The notes beneath the pieces are model-generated. The model worked only from the letters and a program-made list of their open reading frames with translations. It was not told the origin of the DNA and did not search any database. The position numbers were made by a program, and so were the translations under genes. This document shows, in pieces, positions 11,289 to 22,616 of a stretch of 64,000 nucleotides of DNA. Origin of the DNA: Amyloporia xantha (taxonomy: Eukaryota; Basidiomycota; Agaricomycetes; Polyporales; Adustoporiaceae). How positions within the stretch are numbered: the first letter of the stretch is position 1; each line of letters starts with the position of its first letter. The stretch lies in assembly GCA_036971615.1 (NCBI GenBank), contig JAYKKR010000003.1:1488001-1552000 (forward strand), in the 5' to 3' direction.

Positions 11289-11794
11289 CTTACAGTATAG
11301 GACCGCTCCTTGACACACCCAATTTGAAAACACGCTCCCGTATGTGATCTTCGAGGAAATCACGGGCGCTGTTTCAACCATACGAAAGCCATGGTCAGGA
11401 AGCTCTGTCAGTAAATTCCTCAAGAAGGTCTCGGCTGTAGTTCTCCTTCAGTGCGTTAATTCCTCCAAGGTCCCACCGGAGGGTGGACCCCTTTCCCTGA
11501 CACACTTGCTGTTTATGGGCATCTTGGACTGGAATTCTCGCGCGAGTTGCATCTGTTGTCAGTTGTTTGGCAGGCTTGCCACCGCGAAATTTCGTTTTGA
11601 CCCCCCTTGAGCAATGTTTTTGCTCTCTCTCTCGCATTTGGTCCCCAATCTGCACAAAATTCCGTACGCAGTAGGTACCATACATTGCGGTATTTTAGAG
11701 ATTTTTACAATGAAATTTGGGTGCGAATTGCATGAGCAGGGCTTGGCTGTGTCATCGACCGGTGGTGTGTCAAGGAGCGGTCCTATACTGTAGT
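11289..11794. mobile_element. MITE-like element with perfect 29-bp inverted repeats and 9-bp target duplication
   Basis: Bases 11291-11319 and 11764-11792 are perfect reverse complements over 29 bp (left end starts TACAGTATAGGACCGCTCC). Two further bases at each end (CT and GT) separate them from a 9-bp direct repeat, GCTCTCACT, present at 11280-11288 and 11795-11803. That is the pattern of a target-site duplication, so the element is 506 bp. It has no credible transposase frame and is therefore non-autonomous. The 8-10 bp duplication size points to the hAT or Mutator group, but I cannot choose. The perfect ends suggest recent movement. Confidence 0.85.
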
Positions 11795-12128
11795 GCTCTC
11801 ACTGAGGTCTCGCCGCTAGAGTCCCGGGGCCCGAATCCTTAAACTTCGAACTCAATTCCTCCGCGTCGTTGAGATGATATGTTTGACTTACTCATGTACG
11901 ATACACCATGTAAATTATCTGATAAGACTACAGCTCCTTCGGGTAACTCACCTCAAAAAACCGATCGAATTGCCACCGCGCCGTGGGTACAGAAACCTTC
12001 CTCACCACGACGTATCAATCGCCAGCTGAGTGACGATTGAAGAAAGTGGCTGTAAAAATATGGACAAGCTCATGAGCCTTGAGGCTATAACTAGAATGTG
12101 CATTGAGAAGACCGTGACCATAGTTGTA

Positions 12129-12403
12129 CACTGGATGTGGTTTACAATATTTTTGATCGAGACATGGTGAACATATTGTAAAGTTAGTCAGAACATTTTT
12201 AGCATAATCCACTATTTAGTATTCAAGAGATATTATAAATATATTCTACAGACTAGAACATATTGTAAAAGTACTCAAAATGTTAGAATATCAATTGAAT
12301 AATATTAGGATTTTGTTTGCTGTAAAGTGTGAAACTTATTCTGACTGTCTTCAGAATATCTTTAGAATATCCTTGTTGAAAATATTCTAAACCACACCCA
12401 GTG
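12129..12403. mobile_element. CACTA-like MITE inserted in an F-box 3' flank
   Basis: The ends match as inverted repeats over about 26 bp with two mismatches, each starting CACTGG and running into a TGTGGTTTA segment (12129-12154 and 12378-12403). The 3-bp repeat GTA flanks both sides (12126-12128 and 12404-12406). The interior is AT-rich and packed with variants of AGAATAT and AACATATTGTAA, like the subterminal repeats of CACTA elements. No coding frame is present. CACTG ends plus a 3-bp duplication are hallmarks of CACTA/EnSpm transposons. A paralogous segment at about 24707 lacks the element and shows the uninterrupted TAC site. Confidence 0.78.
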
Positions 12404-12404
12404 G

Positions 12405-12720
12405 TACATAACACTACATATGCGAATCCCTGCTGCGTCTACGCAAGGGTGCCGAGTCAAGCGTGTCTGAGCTCTGGTCACGTATGTCTACAAAATCAAA
12501 GCAATCTCACCAGGCTGTGTCCCTTCAACTTGACCTTGGCTGCACGTATCGTTTTAATTAGAATCCAACGCAGAATAGATGGATATCGACTCCGGTAAGA
12601 ACACATACATACATGATGCAATAAGTTCACTTGTGGCGTAGAGAATGGTAGATTTTACATGTAGATGTACCAAGCGCGACAAATCCAATCCTGTCCGATT
12701 GCACCATGGAGGAATTACAT
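12405..12720 (-). repeat. 3'-flank repeat of F-box copy B
   Basis: Read on the minus strand, this segment continues downstream of the F-box gene at 12723. It resembles 24330-24740 and 26510-26850, which lie downstream of the two plus-strand F-box genes. Shared blocks include a TACATCTACATGTA segment, a CTACGCCACAAGTGAACTTATT-type block near 12625-12645 and an ACACGCTCAACT-type block near 12450-12470. The duplicated unit was therefore larger than the coding region. Confidence 0.65.
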
Positions 12721-12722
12721 GA

Positions 12723-14342
12723 TCAGATCCTATGTGCCCATAAATCCGTTTTGTCGTAGAAGAAGTCCACTAACATCTCGATAGTGTGCCTCAACTTCTT
12801 TGATAACTCCGTGTGGCAGCAGTGCTCGAGTGTCTTCAGCCGGTGTCGATGTGACATGCAATCTTGCAGACATTTGATCACCAAGCCAGCCGTCTTGTTA
12901 TCCAGTTCCAAATCCTCAAAATTTAAATTTTCCAAGCGTGGACAGTACAGATCCCTGTTATCCCGAGGCGACCCGAATACCCTCCAGAATGACCGCACAT
13001 CACTGTACGTGGCGATCTCGAGCTCTTCCACGCATGTCTGCTGACTGAGCACATCATGCCATTGTCTGTCCTCCACAAATTTCTGTGACCCGTGGATTCT
13101 GATGCACCGTAGCGGCGACGACGACAGCAGAGCAGCAATATCGCACACCACCAGCGCAAAGAACTCTTCCTTGTGTCCAAAGTCCGGATAGTCCATCTTG
13201 ATGCACAGTCGCATGGACTGCGTACTGTCGTTGGAGACCCTCGCTTCAAAGGAGAAGTTGCTCTCGTCCCCAAGGGCCAATCTAGCATGCGTCACGTCAG
13301 CCAAGTTCTGCGGCGTGCGCAAGAAGATGCCCAGGATGGGGTCTTCTGCTATTCCGAAGCCTTCGTCCGAGTTGCAGTCGTAGGGAGAGTACAGCTCAAT
13401 AGAAACATCCGGGGGGAGGTCCAGGTGCGCGAACAGACACGATATAGAGGCCAGAGTCCCCACCAATTTGAGCGTTTTCAATTCCGGCAGTCGAACTATC
13501 CGTGTAGGACTTGTTAACGATGCAGTACGGGCAGAGATAGTGGGCTCGCAGCCATCCATGCGTAAGAGCGTAAGATGCGGAGGTGCGTCAAGGATATCTA
13601 GGAGGTTCCTCAGTGGCACTGCCGGCAGGCCCGGCCTGTCAAAGGATAGATCGAGCTCGGACAATCCTGATAACATCGACGAGCTCCACGGAACTTCCAC
13701 ATCCTCAAATGTGAGCGAGCGGAGGCGGGGGAATGGATTGAAGGAATGGAATACTGCCCGCGGTCCTCGTACGCCAGTGAGTGCCAGGCTGAGCCGCTCC
13801 AAGTGCGGCATGAAAACCGTCAGTTTTGAGATGAAAGAGTTCATCGTGGCGCTGTCGAGACAGATAGCCTCGAAGCTAAGGACACGATCTAGGTGGGGAA
13901 GCAACGCTTCGACCGATGCTTCCTTATATCGGGAGTATCGCTGACCATCATGAACGGTAATCAGCGCGTTCCGAGAGCGTTTCAGACAGAGCTGCACGAA
14001 GGATGGATGGAGTGAAATGTTAATCTTTGTCCATAGCATGGGAGTCGCCAGCAAGATTTCACGCCACTCGCGGCAGACACCAGCCAGTTCCAACCAGGAG
14101 AGACTTCCCGAAGCGCCGTAAGGCTTCGCATAACGTACAATCTCCAGAAACAGCTCGTTCGGAAGACGATTTATGGGAGACAAAAGATTGTGGATGGAGT
14201 CCAGACCATGCAGGACTTGTCCGACTCGTCGCCTCTTGGTTTGGACCCAGACATATGCATCCTCCTTGGAGAGCGTGCGCAAGTATTCCCTCCCAGCCTT
14301 GGATAGGGTGTTTAAAGGACATTGAGGTGCCGTGGATGCCAT
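12723..14342 (-). CDS. F-box protein, copy B (full length)
   Basis: An intronless gene for 539 residues beginning at the ATG at 14342. The N-terminal helix (KEDAYVWVQTKRRRVGQVL) precedes an F-box-like motif at about residues 55-105 (INRLPNELFLEIVRYAK ... WLELAGVCREWREILLATPMLW). The rest is a leucine-rich-like array (LERLSLALTGVRG, LRSLTFEDVEVPWSS, LSELDLSFDRPGLPA, LENLNFEDLELD). It is nearly identical by eye, over the first 390 or so codons, to the plus-strand gene at 25039-26424, and the promoters also match. It keeps a segment of about 74 codons that the other copy has lost, so it is the more intact of the pair. An SCF adaptor role is inferred from the F-box; the substrate is unknown. Confidence 0.85.
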   Translation of the reverse strand: MASTAPQCPLNTLSKAGREYLRTLSKEDAYVWVQTKRRRVGQVLHGLDSIHNLLSPINRLPNELFLEIVRYAKPYGASGSLSWLELAGVCREWREILLATPMLWTKINISLHPSFVQLCLKRSRNALITVHDGQRYSRYKEASVEALLPHLDRVLSFEAICLDSATMNSFISKLTVFMPHLERLSLALTGVRGPRAVFHSFNPFPRLRSLTFEDVEVPWSSSMLSGLSELDLSFDRPGLPAVPLRNLLDILDAPPHLTLLRMDGCEPTISARTASLTSPTRIVRLPELKTLKLVGTLASISCLFAHLDLPPDVSIELYSPYDCNSDEGFGIAEDPILGIFLRTPQNLADVTHARLALGDESNFSFEARVSNDSTQSMRLCIKMDYPDFGHKEEFFALVVCDIAALLSSSPLRCIRIHGSQKFVEDRQWHDVLSQQTCVEELEIATYSDVRSFWRVFGSPRDNRDLYCPRLENLNFEDLELDNKTAGLVIKCLQDCMSHRHRLKTLEHCCHTELSKKLRHTIEMLVDFFYDKTDLWAHRI

Positions 14343-14480
14343 GATATACGTGTTGAGTAGAATGGAGGGAGTCAGACGCGTCCGCGATCCAACTTTTAAG
14401 CTGTGGTTAAGACGCGCACACGTGACTTTGATGTGGCAGCGTCCTCGGCTTCGATTGAATCGATTCGTCGCAGCTCGAAT
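14343..14480 (-). promoter_or_regulatory. Duplicated promoter of F-box copy B
   Basis: On the minus strand this segment matches 24890-25038 upstream of copy B' (shared ACGCGTC, CACGTG, GAGGACGCTGCCACAT and TTCGAAT blocks). The match shows that promoter and gene were duplicated together. The CACGTG is a candidate E-box in both copies. Confidence 0.55.
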
Positions 14481-14945
14481 TCCGGCAGGCTCCTATATCA
14501 TTCAAATTTTATCGCTCTTCTGTTCACAAAAGCGCAGGCTAGTCTTCTGCAGTATACTGCATGCCAATAATATGCAGTTAGATTGTATGGAGCGACCAGG
14601 AGTTCACCGCCACAGTTCAAAGTTCAAACATGCGAATATCCGAAATATTATGTTTCAGCGTTTGTACCAGTACTAAGACCAGATAAAAGCCTATCGGCAT
14701 AAATGGCATCTCTCACTCTCAATTATGCAAAAATAATATCGTAGGCGAAAGTGCGATGTCAGAGATCAAACATCAATGAGCTTCACATGTATTTTATCTC
14801 TACGTCATTCGACCTTCGACTGGAGACAGAATAGTATACCTCTTCACCTATACTGCAGATTTCTCCGCATTCTTCCTAGAGAATCAAAAGCTGCTGCATC
14901 CTATTTCTGCTCAGCCCTTTCATCCCGCTGAAGCACCACTTAACG
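14481..14945. other. Intergenic region
   Basis: Upstream flank of F-box copy B and downstream flank of the helicase gene. It is AT-rich. I see no further gene or RNA. Confidence 0.4.
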
Positions 14946-17851
14946 TCACGACTTCTTCGCAGCTCCCAGTGAAGCAATTGAATTCCCTCTAAGAATTTGC
15001 TCCCCCGTTTGATTTCGACGCGCCCCTGAAGCAGCTGGGTTGTAGGATGTGCTGCTACTGATAGACCGTGGCGCTAGCCGTTGCCATGGAGGTAGAGTGG
15101 ACAGAACAAGGTCTAAGTTGCGCCAGAATTCGGGTGTCCCAATCACACTTTGTTCCCGCTGACGCAAGGCCAGCCGAACTGATAGGGGTACTGATGTCGC
15201 CAGTGGTATAGACTCGCGAGGAGGATGAGATTCCGTGATCTTCCCTGGTGCTCCAGGTAGATCTATCGCCTGATTGGAAATGAGCGAGGGCGTTGTCCAA
15301 GATTGAGTCCTCCCTAGTCTCCTTTCCCAGTGTTGTGCCATCATTCCTAGCAACGTGCCTCGTCCGCTGCCAGTGAACAGAAATTGTCTATTGGTTACGA
15401 TAACCATCCCAGCTTGGCAACGCGTCAACATAACGTTCATCCTGTTTTGCAAGAAGCCAGCATCGTACGTTCGCACAGTGGAGACTATGACAAACTGCGC
15501 TTCATGTCCTGGACACATATGAGCAAACAACACGGTGATATACACTGGGAAGCCGCACCTTGGAAGCTGTCAACATTGTAGACCATGTCCCACGGTAGAT
15601 TTTTTGATTTCAATCGCGTCTGAATGGCACGCCGTTGCGCGTCGTATGGCGTAATAATGCAGAATTCCTTCTGACGGTAGTAGTGGCGTGCGAGGTTAGC
15701 AATCGTGCGGATCTCTTCTGTGTTCTATCGATGCGAAAATGTCACCAACGTCTTGCTTTAAATGACAACTGTGAAGACTTACGATCCAGCTCTGACCTTC
15801 TCGTTGTTCAACCCCCTTGGCGACATCGACAAATTTAATGCATGACAGCGTTTTGACTTCATGCTTAGATTGCAATTTGGAGTGGTAGACGTGGCGCGAG
15901 ATAAATTCGCCCAACGGAAGAGGCAGTCGGTCTTACGGCCACATGAGTATGAGTAGGGCATCAACGAAAGCATAATAACGAATTCACATTGCGTGTCAAG
16001 AAAGTAGGCATGTGTGCGAAGATGCTTGAAGTCGAAGATCGTCTGTGTCTCTGGTGCAGCCTTTTCCCCATATGGCGGGACTGCAAGATGCTCAGTGATG
16101 CATACATGTCTGAATGGATAAACATACGTTGGTTCGGGTCGCCAAAAAGGCACAATTTCTCAAGCTCCTCGAACTCGGAAAATAGATGCTAGAACAGACG
16201 GACGTGATTACCACGCTGCAGATTCTCTCGCTGCCGGTTGAGATTCGACTCACCATGAATTCGAACGCGTCAATTTGCGAGGCTTCGTCTACTACAAGCC
16301 TCTCCACAGGAACCAAATCAAACAGGCGACAATCCTTGATAGCAGGATTCGAGAGCATGTTGAGAGTGGACAAAATGACGACTGAACCATTGAGCAGACG
16401 TTCTGCATCCAGGGCGTTGCGAAACAGATCATCAGATCGGACTATATAACGCGAAATCGACTCATATATGTGCTCGTTCCTGTACAAAGCAGCTGTCAAT
16501 TGGCTTGCATAGTGCCGTCTGGATTGCGCTACCCACAGTTCTACGAAAGAATTCTTGGAAACAATCAATTTGAAGTCGACCTCAAGTTTAGCAAAGCTCA
16601 GCGCGATGTTCTTGACACCAGCGTTGGACTGAGCGACGACCCATACTGGACAGCGTTCTTGGCCCCAATATTGAGCAGCGGCTGATATTGTCTTCGTCTT
16701 ACCTGTACCTGGTGGTCCTAAGTAAATAAAGTGAGATCTCAGCCTCAAATCCCGGATTAAACGTGGATCGGACTACCATGTGCAATCACCAGAGGTCCCG
16801 TCCCCGATATCATTGCATTAGCAACTTGCTCTTGAGAAGGGTTGAGACCAAGATGGGAGAACACAGAAGAGGAGAGTCGCTGTTTAGTTCCCAATGCAGA
16901 AAGTCTAGCAGGCGTAGGAAACCATAACAACTGAATAAGCTCGGAGTCCTCCAGGAATACTTCACCACGCAATAGGCGGTGAATAAACTCGTCGCGTGCT
17001 CGTTCTGCATTTGTGCGTTTTCGACGTATCAGGCGGGCTCTTTCCAGGTTTCTGTACGCGGCATTCTGCACCGTCACGCTTCGATCACCGCCTGAGATAT
17101 CCTCGAATTCATTCTGCATCTGCTTTGGCCTCCGTTGCTCAAGAAGCTCAACAGATTTTATGAAGCAACAGGCAACAGCCAGTTCCTCCTGACGGAGTCC
17201 TTGCGCAGTCTCAATTTTGCTAGCCCCAACGGATGGCTTCCGAAAACCTCTCTGCGAGGCTGGGAAGCAGAGTAATCATTAACTATATTCAGCGTCGACT
17301 GTCAACAAACTAACTGACCTTGCGGACAACCAGGCACGTATGCAGACGTCCTTCTCTTTATCACCATACCAGACGGCGTTGATGGCATGACGATAGAAAT
17401 CTGGATCCACCTTCTTATATATGAAAGTCGACGGCGACCAGACATCCCTGGCTGACGTCGAAAATAAAGTCCCGAGGTCGACACCACGACTATGGCAGCC
17501 GAGAAGGCGGTAGACGTGGAGGGCAAGCCGGGCCATATCGAAAGCTGCCAAAAGGCAAGACTCGGAAGCGAAAACTGCCCGAACTGCCTGTAGGGCAGCC
17601 CAGCTAAGCGTACGACCTCCTGAGAGGTGCAAGACGAAGATACGATTCTGAGTAGCGAACGCCACAGCGTCTAGCGTCGCGTCTTTCGAGAGCTGTAACG
17701 ACACTCCCAGGACTTGCGGCTGGCTCTGCTGTATCGCATCGACGAGTTGGCTGATCTGATAGCAGGAAAACCTGCGCAAAGGGATGTACTCTGGAAAGAT
17801 TGGAACCAGTGACTGAAAAAAATATTCAGATTGAAAGGCGGCCAAAGACAT
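14946..17851 (-). CDS. SF1 (UPF1/DNA2-like) helicase
   Basis: A multi-exon gene for a superfamily 1 helicase of the AAA_11/AAA_12 type. All core motifs can be spliced together: motif I GPPGTGKT (split by the intron at about 16718-16777 after LVIAH), II DEASQ, III GDPNQLPPYG (after removal of a short intron near 16100-16145), IV as QYRLPLPLGEF (across an intron near 15930-15990), V DSFQGHEAQFVIVSTVRT (across an intron near 15500-15550), and VI NRMNVMLTRCQAGM. The N-terminal exon (17279-17851) encodes a 190-residue region with a DLGTLFSTSARDVWSPSTFI stretch and no known motif. This part resembles the N-terminal extension of fungal homologues as I remember them. An upstream exon ending near 17930 (LLQRRLFIKLVVLSA, donor GTAAGT) may extend the 5' end. 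A role in RNA or DNA unwinding is inferred. All catalytic motifs appear intact. Confidence 0.8.
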
Positions 17852-19030
17852 GGCTGCTGAGTGGGGGAGAAGAAGCGAGTCAAGTTCCGCGACGCTTGTG
17901 CTGTGTAATATGGGTACTTACTGCGCTCAACACCACGAGTTTGATGAAAAGTCTTCTTTGCAGAAGCTCAGGGCACCATGAGGTCCCTTCACAAAATGAA
18001 TCGTATCTGCACGATAACGTGGAGAGCGTTAAGTCTGTCCACTTACTAACCTGGTCGGGTAAAACGACGATCGGAAGATGGAATACTGTTGTGTGCCGTT
18101 CAGATGGCTTTGTGATTGTGCCGTGGTCATCGCTTCAGGTAGTCAGAGCAAGCTGCGGCAGCCTTTCTACTTGCACTCTCTGTGACATTCACACGATCAG
18201 ACAAGCAAAATGGCAATGTGATCATGACTGCACAGCTGGTATGCCAGTGTGGGCTGGAGGGATCCGATTGATTCAGATGCATGTCAAAGCGATAGCTCTC
18301 CCTGGGACACGCTACTGCTCTCCTACCGTCACGGTATCCTCCCGTCGTGAGACGTCAAGACAGGAAGCAGGAAGGACAAAGCGCAAATGCGGACCGTAAT
18401 AGCTTCACATCTTCACATCGCACGTGCCTCGTGCCCTCTCTCCGCAAGCTATCGCACGGATATTTGTAACTGCGATAGTAAGTTACGATTCACGGGGAAA
18501 GGCACATACAGGGGCACACGCAGGTCAACGCGGACCCATGTAGCCAAACCGCACAAGGACGGGCTGTTTCGCTGACACGTACCGATACCCCTACCGTTCA
18601 GGTCTTCTTCCGATGATGCCACCCAGCGAGGTGTGATGCAGAATGCATCTTGAGCGGAATAACATGACAAAGATCCCTGGACGCAGCTGAGGATTCGTTG
18701 TCTACAGGTTCGAAAACCTAGCAGATCCACTTCTTAGCATGAGAAACCGCTCAGACAATGAAGCATACTCACTCCGCATTAGCCATAGCATGTGACAAGC
18801 GTCTTCGAAAGTCCTCCTGCACTGGCACTGGACACTAAGTAAACAACTGGAGGAACATGCCACAGCAGCGGCACCCTTAATCAGACTCCCACTATCCCAC
18901 AATCCCACGATCTGTCAAGAAATATCTACGCTAGTCCGGTCCGAACATCTGACCCAGACCAATATGTACAGCAAGATGTCCATTAAATCCGTATAATCTA
19001 CTATGTGCATCCAGAGCGGCCCAGTGGGAC
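17852..19030. other. Helicase 5' region and ERG1 3' flank
   Basis: This holds a probable further 5' exon of the helicase (about 17927-18010, minus strand) and then roughly 1 kb without a supported gene, up to the ERG1 stop codon. Several short open frames on both strands show no recognisable protein. Confidence 0.4.
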
Positions 19031-20702
<1,672 letters not shown>

Positions 20703-20950
20703 TGCGACTGAGCTTGGTGGCCTTTTGAACGTTCCCGGTGGGTAGTCGAGAACTGGCTAGGACCGACGGCCAACAGGCTGGACTTGAGCTGGAGCGATGT
20801 AACGGCGCATTTTCATGTCGACCCACTTCACCCAATTTCTGGCTTGTGATATTCTCTCTTTCTAAAAACAGGTATTCTCTCACGCTATCCTCCCCTCACG
20901 TGACACACGTTCTGGACGTGAACGTCGGCGCGTTGTGGAAGTGCGGCGCG

Positions 20951-21122
20951 CAGAACACCAAGAACACAGTTGCAGGGTTCGATAGGCCGGCGACTAGAGG
21001 AGACTGGCTAGCGCCTGGGGAAAGATTGGATTCTCCAGAACACCAAAAACAGAGTTGCAAAGTAGTTCGATAGGTCGTCGACTAGGCGATATTGGGTAGC
21101 GCCGGTGGAAAGATTGGATTCT
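20951..21122. repeat. Two-copy 85-bp tandem repeat in the ERG1 upstream region
   Basis: Bases 20951-21035 and 21036-21122 are imperfect tandem copies. Both start CAGAACACCAA and end AAAGATTGGATTCTC, and share a TTCGATAGG..GACTAG core. They lie 249-420 bp 5' of the ERG1 start on the minus strand. I recognise no sterol-regulatory element in them with certainty. Confidence 0.75.
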
Positions 21123-21597
21123 CGGATGTTTTCGGTGGCCGCTGCAAGGACAACGCGTATTTCGTCTTGTTTTCTCGAATGGCAGTCTTCAAAATCGATT
21201 CGGAGTTGCGGTGTCGCCTAGTGAGATCTCAGAAATGATGGAATAATATTCTCGGCGCGCGCGAAATCCTCAGTGCTCGCTCATGCAATTGTCAAGACTC
21301 AGAAGGGACTCAGCTCTAAGGAAAAGTGGGGAAAGGTTGGACACTCCATTAGAAGGCGGGAGGGCGCCGTCTTATATAGTACAACGCGGAGAATCGCATG
21401 CCATGAGACATACAATGGAAGCTACAAACTGAAGGCTTGCGCCCGAAGACACCGAGAACTTGACAGAAAAGAAAAGACAGACATACGAATTCGGAAGGTA
21501 AACTGCTAAAAAAGGAAACCGTTCTGGGAGCCGAGCCGCCGGCACAAACGATGTAGGATCGAGCTTTGGGCTTTAAGTTGGCTCATCATCAGGCAAT
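21123..21597. other. Intergenic region
   Basis: Between the ERG1 promoter repeat and the first of two adjacent MITE-like elements. A GGGGAAAGGTTGGA block at about 21328 vaguely recalls the end of the 85-bp repeat. No gene is seen. Confidence 0.35.
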
Positions 21598-21964
21598 AGG
21601 GCTACTCAATTCTGCTCGCTTGGTGCGCGCTCACTCAAGCACCTCCTTGTTTACTAGGCTGTTCGGCCATGGCTACATCCGAGTGCGCTGCACAGGGTGT
21701 AGGTGTATTATTTCCTGACGTGTGCGAGCCATTCTCGCCCACAAACCTTTCGTACAGGCTATGGGTACATGTACAAAAACGCTAATGACTTTTTCAAATT
21801 TTTTGGCCAAGCCTGCAGTCAGGAAAACCTTCGCCCATACCAGGACCCAACACGGTGTGCACTGTGCACTGTCACTGTGCTTGCCGTGGCTGCCGAGTGG
21901 AAACGGCCAAAACGGGTAGGTAGTCAGACGAGCGCGCACCAAGCGAGCAGAATTGAGCAGCCCT
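21598..21964. mobile_element. MITE-like element with 35-bp inverted repeats
   Basis: Bases 21598-21632 and 21930-21964 are reverse complements over 35 bp with one mismatch (ends AGGGCTACTCAATTCTGCTC). The 367-bp interval has no meaningful coding frame. I cannot find a target-site duplication next to it, so the family stays open and the boundaries may be a base or two off. Confidence 0.72.
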
Positions 21965-21980
21965 CTTTACGCGTCAAACG

Positions 21981-22448
21981 AGGACCCCGGCGAACCCCCA
22001 CAGAGCGTTGGTCCCCAAAGTCCGAAAATGGGGGTCCGTGAGCCGACAAGTCCAAGCCAAAGTGGTCCGAAAATGCGCCTCTGACCGCTATGTTTGATCT
22101 CGAAAAGTCCGAAAGGACCACCTGATTTGGGGTGTGTCCGGTAGTACCCAGAAATTTTTAACCAGGCGTGCAATACAGTAGGCGTGAGTACTTAGACCAT
22201 GTTACTACCGCACAAATTAGGCAGTCGCTCGGTCCAATACGGAGGTTATGGAGACCGGTTAAATACTGATGTAGGGTCCAGCGACAGTTTATGTAACCCC
22301 TGGGGGTCCGATCCCATTTTGAACCGAATTTGGCCTCCTTCGCGCGAAGTTCGATTTTTTTGGTCCGAATTGGTCGCGTTCGCCAGGTCCGAAATTTGCT
22401 TTTTTTTGGCCCGGGAATCAAAGCTGCTGGACGTTTCGCCGGGGTCCT
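21981..22448. mobile_element. MITE-like element with AGGACCCC ends
   Basis: The 14-bp ends AGGACCCCGGCGAA (21981-21994) and its exact reverse complement (22435-22448) bound 468 bp. The adjacent 8-mers GTCAAACG (21973-21980) and GTCAATTT (22449-22456) share five bases, which may be a decayed 8-bp target duplication. The interior repeats GTCCGAAA-type motifs at least four times. The terminal AGGACCCC is shared with the larger element at 54632-55485, so they may belong to one family. Confidence 0.6.
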
Positions 22449-22616
22449 GTCAATTTCAGTGTCAAACGTGTTTTCCTTCCAGAGTGTCGACTTGCAAATG
22501 AATTCCGCCCAAGTGGCAAGCCCATCTCTCCCGACCCTTGTAAGTTTCCATACCTCTTGTAGCGAAAATACCAGATTGAGGACAGGCTTCCTGCCAACGC
22601 AGCCAACTGGGCATCG

